DNA of 64,000 nt from Tubulanus polymorphus (GCF_964204645.1 NC_134030.1:10724278-10788277), one strand, 5' to 3'. Counted from the first letter of the stretch, positions 25,026 to 38,430 are shown. A program made the numbers and translations. Notes: a model not told the origin generated them from the sequence alone.

Positions 25026-25386
25026 TTATCAAATCCTCATTTCAACCGTAAATAAATGATTACTTAAATCAGCCAACAACATTGATATCAAATAACATTC
25101 ATTCTTATGTTATGATAATAATCACACGACTCATTGATAGGTCATTTACCTAATTCTTTTCCGATAAACATAAAATTTGATAAATAAAAAGTCAAAAACA
25201 ACATCCGTAAGTTTTTTAGCGGTACAAAAAAAAACGAGAACACGAAATATCTAATCGTTTTGACGACAACGCGGAGCATCTCGAAATCAACTGAAAGAAA
25301 AGTGGCATCACAGTTATCGAATTTTTCTTGAAAAAGCGAGTCAAATTTTCAGCCGTACCGGCCACGCGCGCCCACAATATTCAACG

Positions 25387-25392
25387 TTTATT
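25387..25392 (-). terminator. Possible poly(A) signal of the ATF2-type gene
   Basis: On the minus strand AATAAA starts only 8 bases after the TGA stop at 25402-25400. It would imply an extremely short 3' UTR, so a more distal signal may be used instead. Confidence 0.35.
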
Positions 25393-25399
25393 GAACCTG

Positions 25400-28300
25400 T
25401 CAGGTTTGTTGCGTAGCCGCGTTAATGGCCGACGCGGACACCGCCGGGTTCGTCACGATTATATACGTCGGAGCGGCGACCGGTAGTCCGGCCGTCTGAG
25501 TCGAAACCAGTGTTTGTAAAACATTTTTAGTCGGCAGCAACGTCATCGGAGCGCCCACGCCGCCCCGGGTCGACCCGCTCGCGCCGTTACTCGTCAATCC
25601 GGCAATACCTTTCGTAGTGGTCACGTTGTTTATAACTAACGGCAGTTTATTGTTTATCGGCACGTTTACGCACGGTCGCGGTGTCGTCTGCGGCACCGTT
25701 TCCATCGTTAGCGACATCGGCGACGAGACGGATACGCAATCGTCCTCCTCTCCGTCCATCGTTTCGCTACCGGATTCTAACACTGGAATAGATACGACAA
25801 ATGTCTGTTAGTGACATGACCAACCTTAATGGCTCACTTCAGATTTATCAGTTAGAACGACTAGAATGTGGCAGTGCCATACGATTTCACCGGGGCAAAC
25901 ATATCAGGAATGGGGCAAGACATTGAAGAAAGGTAAGAAACATATTGCATACGTCATAAACAGCACAGTTTACTAAATTGTTCATTTACCCTTTCAATGC
26001 AGGCTAATTAATACCCTATAGTGCTGAAGATAATTTGAAAATTCTGAAAAATTCCACCCTAGTGTGTTGAATAACGGGAATAGCACTATAGTGCGTCTAC
26101 ACCCTGGCGCGGTATATCGTTAGTTACTAATATTTCATTATGTTTGACAGGTGCTGCCATCTTTCTAGAGAGATAATTAGTAATTACTAATTAAATCAAT
26201 ACACCGCAGTGCGGTGTACTAGCAAAATCCATCACTGATTCGTACACTGCACTGCGGTGTAGACGCACTGAAAGGGATAATTTTGAATAAGAATTGTTGT
26301 TTCAAGTTTGGAATTAAGCTCTCCAGGCGACAGTGCACGTTAGATGAGTGAAATAAGAGATCTCCCTCCTCCAGTCGGGAGACAAGTTATCAGTAAATAC
26401 GGTAAGCCTATCTAAATAAGATCTACAATCGAACGATCTTAAATCAATGAAAGTCCTTTTATAATTGCACTTTCACCAAAACCATTGTTTATAATTTCAT
26501 CTAGCGCATTGGAGTGACAAGCTTCACGAAAAGCAACATGTTTTTTAAGGTTTTTCTGTTGTGTCGGTTACTGCCCCAATCAATGAATTTATGATTTTTC
26601 AACAGGAAAACCTGAGGATCCTTAGCAATGTTTACATTGTAAACCCTACCCAACCGACGGGGTTCCCGACCAAAATTTATCACTACTTACAGCTATCGAT
26701 GTTTAATTGTCCTGCAGCTTGTTGTTGGCGTGTTACTGGACAGTCTTTATGTGCGAGTAACATCGCTTTCAACTGCGATATTTCACTCTTTAAAACTGAT
26801 ATTTCTGCCTGTAAACAAATGATACAATCACCGTATGTACCTGTTGAAGTAGGTATGATTAGTCGATTGATTTGTTTCGATTTAACGTCAAGTGTACGGT
26901 GTCGCTTAAAAACCCACCACAGTACAGATGTAGATGAATGGTCAGTCAACTAGTATTAACTCCAACCCAGGGTTAACTCAATTCAATGCCGATTAAGTTG
27001 ACCCCAAGTTAATATCAGTACATGTATAGGCCTATAAAACTAGCTTTAAAATTCTAGATTGCTGGTTTGGCAAGAGTTAGATAATATCATTAATACTAAT
27101 ACGTACACTAAATACAGCAAACTCTGCTTAATACGGATCAGTTTAATCCAGATTTGATCTAATTCTAATCTGGTATCATGATCCGAATTAATAATAATAA
27201 TAATAATAATAATAATGTCACTTTTATATAGCGCCTGTTTCACTAATAATAATGTTCACCAGCGCTTTGTAAGGTAGTGGTGCTGAATTCACAGAGCATA
27301 GGCTTTGCAGAAAAGCAAATGTTTTACTCTCTGTTTGAAAGTGTTGATTTCAGTTATATTCCGTATATTAAGCAGGTTCACTGTGTGACAGACATATTCG
27401 AGTCATATACCTGTAGTCCTTGGTTGAATCCTTGGAGATCGTCAGACTTTTTCTCCAAGTTCGTTATCCAAGCTTTTCGTTTGTGGCGACACCGAGCCGC
27501 TGCCGCTCTGAAATAAAAATTGCAATTTCGAACAGTAGGCCCTTTTTTTCTTCCGGTAGAGCAGCAATCTGAATTCTATAGTCAATTCATTGATTCGTAA
27601 GACTTCTTTTTCTAAGCTGTTCAGCTCCATCTGGAGAGCACAGTTCACACCTATATGACATATTTCTAGTCTTGAAAAAGCGCCAAAAAACTCAATTGTG
27701 CGCTGAGATCTTATTCTATCTCGCATGCAGTTCCATCAAGATTTCAAAAAATTGCCAAAGATTCTTTTTCTCAAGTTGAATCAGAGAAAACAGAGTGAAA
27801 AGGGCTTCCATTTTATGAAATAAATCATGACAATACAATTGAATTATTTTGAAATAAATCATAACAATACATTTCTAGTTCTACATATGACTAGAAACTG
27901 AAATCGTATTTTTCAAATAATCTAAATCATTGTTTGTAGGTATGGTACAATATTGTTGAAACTTATTTTGAAATTCACCTATGGAGGCTCGTCTCTGCTT
28001 CAAATGACCTTTTAGATCAATGCAGGACTAGTGGGCCAGAAAAATCAACGCTTAGGCCTGCATCAAAGGTTTTTGAGGTCATGTTCAGAAATTACTGAGG
28101 CTGTATTCGAAAAATTGAGCACAATATTGCAGAAATTCCAGAATAAACAGCTTAAAACTACCGGGTACCTGTTACGTTCAAGAAATTTGCGCCTCCTTTC
28201 ATCGGGATCATCGGACTCAGTCATACGCTTTCGTTTCATGCTGTAATGATGAAAATAGTTGGTACAAATATGCCTGAACCCTGTTTATTATCAATGACCC

Positions 28301-31300
28301 CTTTAACCACGAGTGTTAAGCTCCTTCAACAATAACGTGTACCCTAGACTCCTAGTTAATAATCGGCAGACCGTTTTTCAAATCAATCGTTGAAAACTTT
28401 TGACTTTTGTCAATAATGCTACGTGCTTTTCTTTCATCCTGACAATTGCTACTTCCGGTGCTGTTCTCTGATCCGTGACTATATTATACCGTATTTGTAA
28501 GTCCCAATGAATAGTTCCTTATGACTTCCTTATTCAATTGTATTTTCAATTTCGAGCACAAAAGCACGCAAAACTGGTGATGAAAACTGGAATTTTGCAC
28601 GTGGAAGTTAAAAATGTTATTCTATTTAGCGGTTGTATTGCCTAATAAGATCGCTGATTTGGCGCTAACCTGTGAATTTCCTCGAGGTCGTCTGTAAAAT
28701 TGCTATCGATGCTGACGGATCGACTCGTCGTAGCCAAGTTGCCTCTACTGCCGTTCATTTCTGGTTTTATAGATTTCACCACGTGACCGAGAAGACTGTG
28801 TTGAGCGTTCTGTACCAATGTAGCCTTCAATCGCTGCAATACGAAACTAATTCATAATCACGTTGTAAATCGCGTATGTCAAATCATCTGATTCGTTACT
28901 GCGTTTTAAAACCTAAAACTGAACTTTCACCAGACATTTAAACTGAATTTTCCATGAGGATGTTTTAAATGTTGCGTTGGATGAGTTACCACGTATGTCT
29001 TGTATATCATATTACGTAAACTGCATTGGAGCCTTTAATAATAATAACGTAGTTTCCAGCTATATGAATTAAAAAAAACCTGTTTTTTCCTAAAATTCTC
29101 TAAGTATTTCATGGGTTCGACTTTTCAATTTTACCAAATGGAAAATTGAGCCTCCGTACAGGTGAATATACCATTATACTATGCGGACAACATTTTTGTG
29201 GTGATTCGTTGATAAAGGTGATTCTTAAGAAAGCTTCCCATAGGCAACCGATTAACACCCCAAATGTATGTTATCTTGAAGTGTAGGGGATTTTGAACTA
29301 GTACAACATAGAATAAACCCATCCTGGACATAGTACAACATGAAAATGCACAACATCTAATTTTGGAAGAGAGTTTGCGGATTTGTTTGAGTTAGTGCGT
29401 TGATTGTCCAGTGCTGAATATCAGCACTGGACAATCAACGCACAATCAACTCACCTATCAAATAGGTTTATAACACACCCAGTGCCCAGCCCAATAATGG
29501 AAATCATGCATAAATCAAACTAAATTGATTCTAAATCATAAGCCTCACGAAAAATGTCTCCGGTACAATGCGGTACTGTATCTCGCATATCTACGTACCT
29601 GTTTCGTAAGAGCCGACGTGGAACTGGATACACTTCTAGCCGGTGATTTAGCACTCGTACCGGCGACGGTTGCCGTAGCGCCAGCTACCGAAGCCGGCGT
29701 CGTCGAACTGACCACTCCCGGTACCGCGTTCGCTGGGAAGCTGATCGGCATTGTTTGACCATTTGGTAACTGTACCAACATCTGTACAGTATACGCGCCA
29801 GTATTCGCGTTCGACTTCTTTGTACTCGTTCTAAAAAATTACCGATAATAATTAAATTTTTACAATTTGCATGATCTCTGTCTCGACAAAAGGGGTAACC
29901 TCAGTAGGAAGGCATGGGTCCAGACCCCCAAAAACCCACCCCTGCAATGGGTGACTGGTGGATTAGGCATGTTACTAATCCCCGAGACTGACCTTTGGAT
30001 TTTTTTTAGGAATTTGCTGAAATTCAAGAGTTTTGATTCATTTCCTAAATTGAGAAGAAATTCGAGGTCCTGGGTGACCACTTTTATTTGACTTGCTTCT
30101 ACCCCGACTTTGCCCCCAACTATTTCCTGACATGCAGGTTTTTTTTCTGACTCGGTCTGCTAAGAATCCAATCAATTAACACACTCAAAAACGTACGTAC
30201 AACATAGACGAAAACCATTTGACTTTACACGCAATCTCAACAAATATCCCTGAACTTTTAGCTCTTTTTGTTGGAAAATTCCCAGCCTTTTTTGAATAAA
30301 AGGAAATTTTTTCCTGACTTTTTCCTGATATCCAGGTCGGTAAGTGGCAAGTCTGATATTTCATCGATTGACCGTTTTCAAGACACCACCCCTTTACGTT
30401 GTTACATTCCATTTCGCAACTATCTATACGTACATCGTTGGACTTTGATTCGTGATGCGATGTTGTTGTTTTTGAGGCGGAGGATTCGTCGGCGTTGTCG
30501 TCATAGTTTGAACCGGCGACGCTTCGATCGTCATTTGAACGGGCGACGCTTCGATCGTAAGATCGTTCGGCGTGGAAGATGAGGCGACTTCCGTCATCGG
30601 CCCTTCTTGAATCTCGACAGCGGCTGAAAATAAAACGCGCACGCAATACAGCACACAAAGTCACACGAAATATTCGATCAGGTATCATTCTCTTACCGCT
30701 CCTTTTCAATTTAACATAACAATCTAGTGGTTCTAATATCAATAAACCTTATTTTAGATCGGTCATTCCTGGATATTATTCAAATTTTCAAGAAGTATCT
30801 GCATCACTTGATGTCCCAATTACCGTAGACTCTTCCTAAATCGGTACTGTTTTTCGCGGTGAACCATTAATTCAGCAGTTTTGTAAGCAAATTTTTATTC
30901 TTTCCACTATATAAACTTGGTTTCTAATTTCGGTAATCATCTAATCGGGTAAAAAAAAAGTCTTAGTCCCTAAGGTACCGATTCAGGTGTAGTTTTCTGT
31001 ACAACTACGAATATTTCTAATTGACATTTTTTGCTCAAATTAAGACTTTGTGATATTTACCCGGTAGGTAATGGGGCGAGAGTACCGATGTATTTTGAAG
31101 GCAGTTTATTACGAGGACTGAGACTTTTGTTGAGGTTGACAGAGTGGACTGCTGAAATATTTCTAATATTTCAAATTAACTTCTTAGTCTTTCAACGATT
31201 GTGGGATTTTACATTCGCCACAATATAAGGCCACAATGGTACACATACCCTCCGATGTTGTAACAGTAACGTCATCATCCGATGTAGTTGACGACGGCAC

Positions 31301-34300
31301 TGGAGTTACCGACGGCACAGCCGGGGTCACGGGCAGGTCAACCGTAGGCGTGTCGATATCGTGAATCGTTATAGAGGGCAGATCAGTCGAATCAGCTGTA
31401 ACTAAAGTGCGTATATGAGGGGTGGGCGTGTCCAGTATTTCTTGCGGTCCCTCGAGACTTGGACCTGGCAGGGGTACATGCTGAAATATACGTACACAAC
31501 ATACACGCATATTTTCATTTAAGATTTGATTGACCCTTTATACCCTTTATACATCTTCGCTTAATTTTCAGGTTTACATTTTGGTATCATTGTTTCCAAA
31601 AGAAGTTTCTCAATGAAACTGCTAGTATTTCTGTCTGTAAGTGCATATACTAAATACAAAATGGAGTAGCGAAGCAAGTGACAATGCAACCAATTAATTA
31701 ATTGAAAACATCAGGGAACCAGGTTTAGAATGGTGTTAAATCACCATCTTCAACTTTAAGATTTTCCTATGAGCCACTATATACACCGTTCAGTTACTAA
31801 AGGGTTAAAAATGTTCAGTTGACAACATAATCGTACGTACCTCTGCTGCTTTTTTAAATGCTTCCTCGAAAGGATTTTTACTCAGTTCCTGGAATAATCC
31901 GATTTCTTCGCAGTTTTTTAAGAACTTCGTCGGCGTCGGGGTCTGATCGGCTGCAAAATGAGGAATTATCAATTAACATTTCTATCCTAAAGGTGAGATT
32001 GGTGAATATTTCACCTCTTTCAGTTTCTGCCTTTCTGGCAGAACATCTATCGTTATTACTGGGTTTATTTTTCTTCCATAAAAGAGTCTTCATAAAAAAA
32101 GATAAATTTCTGGCAGATCTTCGTGAAATTTCAAGGAGTGTTCACCACCTTAGGTCTATATGTCACAAATTGCATGAAATTGCGTGAAATTTTTGATAGA
32201 TAGGCCCCTCTGTTCATCCGAAAGGGGGCATTTTACATTTTCCAATAGTTTCATTTTTGGAATTTCAGTGTGACATCAGTGGGAAAGTGAACAACTTGAA
32301 GTTCATTTTTGTCATGCTCCCTTCCTAGGACCAACCATTGGGGCCATGGGGGGCCAAATATGGGAATTTTGATTTCCAAAATGAGATTTTTTGGCCCTAG
32401 CTCTTAAACCTTAACAGATCGAAGGGCGCCCTTGACAATTTGTAGTCTTTGAAAAGATGCTTCAAATGATGTATAATTTGTACCCCCTCTAACTCTCTGC
32501 TAGCGCTTCCTAGAAATATAATTATTAATATGAAATCTTGAATTTTCTACTCCCCTTCGAAATAAACTCTGCAAGCATTTCTAACCGAATCTACAAATCC
32601 AACAAAGCCTAGACATGAAGTATGATTTTGATTTTCAATCAGAAACCCTTGACCCCTCATTGAGCTTCTGGTAATCACCTTGTCTGGTCAGTATAAAAAC
32701 AAGGCCTCTTCAAGATCCTCTATTAATTCAAACATCCTCCCTGTGGGCAAGGATCTGAACCTTTGCTTCAGCCACATCATAAACCATATTCTATTCTAGT
32801 CCGGGTTTCAAACCTATTCATGCATAGGCCTATCGAGTACAACGGGTAAGATGATTTCGGCCGCACTTCAGCGTGAGGGCTAATCAAGCAGGGGCCGATT
32901 CAGCAGTAGAGTTTCAAATCTCTATGGAGCAAGGATGCAGCGATTGGGAAAAATTCTGTCAAGAAAATCACTCTCGATCGGCACCCATAAGTTACGTCCT
33001 GTGATATACTTACCCACATACACATTAGTAATAGTATTTTTTGCGGTCGAAGCATTCAACGTGAGTTTCATTTCATGTTTTTGTTTATGTACGGTCAGGT
33101 GATCTTCATTCGTAAACCGCTGAAAATGAAAAATAAAAGCACGATACAAGCAACAACCAACAAAATGTAGCTAAGGTAGAGCCAAAACCGCATGCTTTGC
33201 AGTGGAGTTCTGTTTAAGCCTTACCTGCCATACCTAGGTTCTTCAAAACAGTGGCCTTATGTTCCCTTGCATCATCAATTTTTTTATCAACGATGAAATT
33301 GCAATACTCTAAGATAGTACAATTCCTTGTTCCAATAGAAAAATGCCCCAAAAAATTCCTACATGGGCGAATCAATGGGAGGGGCAATTTTGATGGGGGG
33401 GGGGGGGGTTAACTGGGTATAATTTTGAAGGGACAGTTGATTGGGGGAACTTTCCTATAATCAGATGAGTCGCTGTTAAATGAGTCCCGTACCACAATCA
33501 CATACATAGGCACTGCAAACTTGAATGAGTTTAATGCTATAAGTTACGAACTGGATGAAATGAGTTAATTTAACCATGGCCTTTATTCAAACTATTTAAA
33601 CTAGTTTATACGTCCTTGATTTAATCGACACGGTGAGTCACTGTCCAGATAGTCTGAATAACGAATGATGTACGGGGGTTTCCATTCAACGCTCGACGCG
33701 AAAGCGCTGAATAGAGGTTGACAATCAAACCAGCGTTGTGGTGCAATATCAAACCTTTGTGAGCAAATGAACTAGAAAGTTGTTGGCCTTGAAAAAATGT
33801 TTTTCGCTAAGTCTATAACATTTATTCGGGCTTTCTGCCTATCGCGATTATGAGTTCTTGATTCGTTTTTCTTTTCAGGAAATTTCCCTGAGTCAATGAA
33901 GTCGGAACATATTTATTCAATATATCAAATTTAATTCTAAACTAAATTTTATATTTCTAAAATCAAATAAAACCTAAGAAGATAAAAATATTTCTCCATT
34001 ATGTTCACCACAGTGAATAGTCCACTATTTGCATTTTGTTAGCCGATATCACAAATAACTGTCAATCGACTTTGATTATCTTTTTTGTGCTGATTTTGTC
34101 ACTTTTGGCCCCAATCGTCCATCTTGATTCGGGTTTTGCCAAATTTAGAGCCGCAGATACCACATGGACATTATAGGCCTAATCCAAATATCAAGGCGTG
34201 TAGATAAATTCACAAATAGAGTAGATTCTGTTTACAGATGGTCAAACGATGGATGAAAAGTGAATGCGGTAGCCAGCTGGGGCTTCACCCTAACGTCAAT

Positions 34301-34802
34301 CCTGAATTATTCCGAATCTACCGCTTATTGATAAGAATTTTTGCATTCCGGTGATTTAGGCCAACATCTTATAAATTTGAAATCGAATTAAAATCTGCAA
34401 ATAAGACATTGGCATCAATCCTAGTCCAAATCCGTCAACTTAACCGCAAACTGCCATGTTAAAGTTGACTTCAACTGTTTTTGAGTAGGTTACAATCAAA
34501 TGTTTTGAGTCACTATGGTACTTCAATCATCAATTTTGGGTTAAATGGCGGCATAGGTCTTCAAAGCCTTGTCCCTTAAAAAATCAGGGGACTAGAATCA
34601 ACTTTATGTGAGCGCTTTTCACGCTAGGGTAGAAAATGTTTCGGAACGACTACTAGCTAGACGGTGAACTTAACTGTCGAGGTGAACTGAAAGAAAGGAA
34701 ATCTTACCATGCCACACCCGGGTGTCGGGCATGCAAACGGTTTATCATCGTCACCACCCATATCACTGATCTTCAACATTATATGACAAAATTGATCGTA
34801 TC
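25400..34802 (-). CDS. ATF2: ATF2/ATF7/CREB5-type bZIP transcription factor, 11 coding exons, 591 aa
   Basis: Nuclear DNA-binding factor of the ATF2 group, which binds CRE/AP-1 sites as a dimer after JNK or p38 phosphorylation. Exons (minus strand, high to low): 34802-34708, 33119-33014, 31950-31841, 31480-31249, 30623-30434, 29830-29599, 28833-28670, 28240-28169, 27507-27411, 26808-26691, 25782-25400. Phases agree at every junction. The start is taken as ATG at 34779 (MLKISDMGG); a second in-frame ATG is at 34761, and 5' UTR exons probably lie further upstream. Order of parts: C2H2 finger with Cys17, Cys22, His35, His39; DQTPTPTKFLKNCEE (from Asp61), matching the human Thr69/Thr71 phospho-site and docking block; a long Ser/Thr/Pro-rich region with a duplicated TIEASPVQ; LPNGQTMPI; then bZIP (about 375-440) with ERNRAAAARCRHKRKAW and the family signature LLAHKDCPVT. 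One gene here probably stands for the three vertebrate paralogues. Confidence 0.94.
26020..26280. repeat. Dispersed repeat with ACACCGCAGTGCGGTGT palindrome, copy 1
   Basis: A block GTTTGACAGGTGCTGCCAT, AATCAATACACCGCA, TACTAGCAAA and CACTGCGGTGTAGACGCACTG recurs at 43795-43975 in the same order. The CGCAGTGCG palindrome occurs twice within the copy. It lies in the last intron of the ATF2-type gene. Confidence 0.7.
26949..27048. mobile_element. Fold-back MITE, copy 3 (eroded)
   Basis: CTAGTATTAACTCCAACCCAGG and CTATAAAACTAG ends, with GTTAACTCAATTCAAT and GATTAAGTTGACCCC halves inside, match the family at 20770 and 24872. Confidence 0.6.
27189..27216. repeat. AAT microsatellite
   Basis: About nine AAT units are followed by TATATAGCGCC, a combination typical of a retroelement 3' tail; a related GCGCC/TATAGAAATTAAATAA tail is present at about 39340-39390. 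Confidence 0.7.
29395..29443. repeat. Perfect hairpin, 23 bp arms and 3 nt loop
   Basis: The arm beginning GTGCGTTGATTGTCCAG is followed by ATA and then by its exact reverse complement. The flanks extend the symmetry loosely for another few bases. It lies in an intron of the ATF2-type gene. Confidence 0.9.
32560..32760 (+). repeat. Dispersed repeat related to 62080-62215
   Basis: GCATTTCTAACCGAATCTACAAATCC, split by small changes, and the following GATTTTGATTTTCA and TCTTCTGG-like boxes also occur at 62095-62215, where they form part of an open frame. The sharing shows that both are repeat sequence and not gene exons. Confidence 0.55.
33392..33410. repeat. Poly-G tract
   Basis: An uninterrupted run of about a dozen G residues lies in an ATF2-type gene intron. 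Similar G runs occur near 40509 and 46880. Confidence 0.8.
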
Positions 34803-36394
34803 CTGAATAAAATAAAACAAAAATGGTTACCGAGTTTAATGTGATAAGCCGCATAGTCAGTTGAAGGAAGGACTAAGCCCTGATGGTGGGTAGATACTCG
34901 TCACAACTGGCCACATCGTTATACTTATTCACAGTGTACATATTGGTCCAGTCCAAAAATTCCTGATTGTCCGAAATGAAAGCTGGCCTACAATTAGCCT
35001 ACATCTGCAAGCATTCAAACAGTAATGTTGACGCACGTAAGAACTCGAAAGAACCAAACCCAACAGACCACAGAGAGTGGAAAGACAGCTTGTCAAAATG
35101 CAGGGACAAGTTTTCTGCAATAGGGTATGAGTTTCAGGGGCATATTTTATTTAAGGCCTATATGACCTTCATTTTTCTTCCCAATGTAAAACTTCTAGGC
35201 CCGAATTAAAAAAAAAATTCTTTTACAATGTAATTAGTAGATTATTGACACTCTTTAATCTTGACACTCTTTATTGACACTCTTTATTGATATCATTAAC
35301 AGAATATTTTAGTACATAGAGGATTACGATATAAAGTATGCCATCAAATGAAATGATTTTCATAGCTAACCCCTAAACGAACGAACACAGGTACCAAAAC
35401 AGTATTGCACTGATATAGTGCGAGCACGATGCAAAGTTTAAATTATTTCAAAGAGCATCAATGGGCTTGGACCAACTCCGTTCTCTTGCTCGATCTACAT
35501 CATACCCAGTATGTCCACAAAATTGACGCACCCACATTCGCAACACTCCTCAATCCACGAACGATGGAATTGAAAAATTCATGATTTTCATATCCATGTT
35601 CAATAAGAAAAGACTTAGAACTAGGCCTATCTTACTGTTACAAGACTGTTTCAGAATACGTTTTAACAATTCTTTTTAAACAATTTTTCTGGTAGAGGAC
35701 TCCCAGATGCCACCAATGCTGGGCATCATACCGGCGGCACTCCAGTTAAAGGGATTCCTCAGAAATGCACCACTTTTCAAAATTCCTGGATCCATCCCCT
35801 GGAGTGGACTTGCTACCCCTATTCTTATCGGAATTTTGATTTGGAAACCTTTATCAAACTAGGCCTACTAAAAAATAATCTAGGCATAGGCCTAGTAGAA
35901 GTTTGGTGTCGAGTTAGTAGTAGGCCTACAGGTATCCGACAGTGACAGTGTCAGTGATGATGATGCAACCTTGACACGTGCATGGCTTTTGTTCCTGTTA
36001 GCGTCCTGTCAAGGAGTGCCATTTCGATGGCACGCAACGGAGCGTGGAGTAAAATCTAGGCCTACTCAAATTCATTGAAAAATCACCATCCAATTCCTGA
36101 CTGTGGCTTGAGAAAATACGCGATTTTGAAACGAAACCACAGATAGGTTACTACTGACTTAAATACGGTATCTGACAGATCTCATCATCCTGGTAACCAG
36201 CCTCCATCAACAGGCTGATTATTCTGCTGGTACACAGGTTGGCGCAGTGATGGTGGAGATGGGTCTGAGAGGCCGGTTGTAGCTCGAGTCGTTCAGATGT
36301 TAACTCAGTCCCTCGTATTAACCGAATTTCCAATTATGTACTTCAATTTAAAAAAAAAAAATCTGTAAATTAGACCGCCGATCACACAACTATA

Positions 36395-36550
36395 TCTGTA
36401 CTTCGATTTCCGATTTCAAAATCAAACCCCCTGTTTCGCTCCCGTCAGGTGTGGTGGGTCTGTAAGGGACACTCAATCAAAAAATCTAACGAAATTTACA
36501 AACCAAACAAACAACAGGGACAATCCCTATTTTAAGATAAAAAAAAGAGT
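36395..36550. repeat. Dispersed repeat, copy 2 of 3
   Basis: It shares TTTCAAAATCAAACCCCCTG, the GGTCTGTAAGGGACACT box and the CAATCCCTATTTTAAGAT box with the copies at 9774 and 46130. Confidence 0.6.
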
Positions 36551-38011
36551 CTGTATGGTACAAACTATAATAAAGTTCCTCAGAGTAGTAGTAAAGGTAT
36601 ATACACTATGTACAATATAGAGCATCTTGAAGAACAGGGAAAATTGCAGCAAGAGCATGGCACGCGGGGTCGCGCCGACACACCCCATCAGCAGTGTTCA
36701 TGCATGGTTCAGGCATATTAGGTTTACACGAAAATTTGGCACGCATCAATGACAATGCATGATGGCTGCGTGCCAAATTTGTGAAAATCTTAAAATTCTC
36801 TCTCTTGCCTTGGCACGCCCCACACACCATCACAGACTCCTCACGCTTGTACCCATGAACTCCAATCGAAGGGGACGAAATTCGTACAAGTATCAGGGGC
36901 TTGACTGTGTGATTGAGCAGTTTTGTCTTTTAGACGCGGAGTGAGTGAGAGTGTGGTGAAGTGAGTGGGCCTCTCCTCACTGACACTCAACACTCAACCC
37001 AGTAATCTTCTTCTTCTTCCGTTTACTGTCAGCATCAACTTGTTGATGAATATTACAGTTTTCGGGTATGCGCAGTAGAATAAATATAAGTATCAGGGAG
37101 AAATTTAAAGGATATTTTTTGGGTTTTTTTTGTTTTAATTAAAATAGCGGTATGACTGCAGTTTAGGTGTCCAATGCATGGTATGTACCTAACCTTACCA
37201 TAAGTTATAACACTATTAGGTTTAGGTTTAGGTATTCTTTAATAACACTAGCGCCACCCAGTGGATAGGTGACCCAAATTGCAGTTAGACCAAAATAGCC
37301 ATATGAATATACTAATACTATTGGCTAGGAAGAGCAGCCTTAAAGCTTGCAAGGCTGCCGACTGACACCAACCAGGCAGGTCTGTAATCATCATCATTGA
37401 CATCAGACACAAAAAAGGCCTATATTTCATCCATATAGCAGCAATTTTTCCATTACCTAGCCACGCGTGAGTGTACTCAAACGTATCTTCATTACCACTC
37501 GATTATTTCATGGTCGCAGTCGCTCAAAAAGTCCATAAAAATTCAACACTTGACAGCTGGACAAGAAATGGCGTCTACTAATAATAAACAGGTTGTTACT
37601 TATTACCGTACACTAGTACCCGCTACGGATTCTTCGAGTGAGATCGAATCCCAGATATGCGGTAGTTATAAATATCGACCAAAACCGTTTACCTCTAAAA
37701 TACCGACCGAACGTCCAATACCGACCAAAAGTCGGTAAAAGAATGTTAATCGCTCATGGCTGAAGTATTCGTGACATACAATTTCTCCCACTATTTGACC
37801 CGTTTAAATAAGGTCAATTAATGATTCTCAAATTTGTACTGTGTTCGGAACCGCCTAGTTAGTAACCTGTCTGTGGTTTAGTTTCACAATGGGATATTTT
37901 CACAAAAACCACATAAGCCCATCCGATTATAAAAAGCTTACCACCAACGATTAGGTAACTAACTAGGAACCGCCCACACCGTACACAATCACCGAAGTTT
38001 TTTTGTGTTCG

Positions 38012-38430
38012 TTTGTTCGTTTTGAATCCCTGATTGAGGCAGTCCAAAGGAGAGTGACTAGGATGGTTCCCCGATTACAGAATTGATCTTATGAACAGCG
38101 CCTAAAACAACTTAAACTTCCAACCCTGGTTTATAGAAGAAGTAGGGGTGATGCAATCAACACGTATAAATATGTACATGGTAAATGTCCCTCCCCACCA
38201 AACTTTCTACCCAGGGTACAGTCCACTAGAACTCGCGGTCATCCATTTGAATTGTTTCTGTCAAGAGCAAAATTAAACTGTAGAAAATACTTTTTCAGCA
38301 TTCGAACGATCCAGATCTGGAATTCGCTACCGTTAGAAGTTGGTTAGTGCACCGCCGGTGGATTGCTTTAAGGTCAGACTTGACAGACATTGGAGTACGC
38401 ACCCGAAGCTGTAACCCTGTGAGGATTAAA
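38012..38430 (+). mobile_element. LINE reverse transcriptase C-terminal fragment
   Basis: Translation gives the end of a non-LTR retrotransposon polymerase: EAVQRRVTRMVPRLQN, a TGA in frame, then SYEQRLKQLKLPTLVYRRS, RGDAINTYKYVHGKCPSP, TRTRGHPFELF and RKYFFSIRTIQIWNSLPLE, close to the WNSLP motif found near the end of CR1/Rex/RTE-type elements. Upstream polymerase motifs and the endonuclease are absent, and the in-frame stop and later shifts make it dead. It is a 5'-truncated insertion, as is usual for LINEs. Confidence 0.85.

Larger units (their letters stand above)
19450..25385. other. Intergenic region between convergent AspRS and ATF2-type genes
   Basis: No exon could be supported on either strand. 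Open frames at 23496-23783 (minus) and 24002-24271 (plus) have no recognisable domain or splice-site support. The region contains two fold-back elements (20770-20890, 24872-25025), a GGGGCCAG-type repeat remnant (about 22495-22740) and a copy of a longer dispersed repeat (22095-22320). Confidence 0.5.

Noticed and set aside
27442-27726. 94-codon minus-strand frame overlapping the bZIP exon
   Set aside because: It is in another frame than the real exon 27411-27507; the conserved basic region is encoded in the frame that joins its neighbours in phase.
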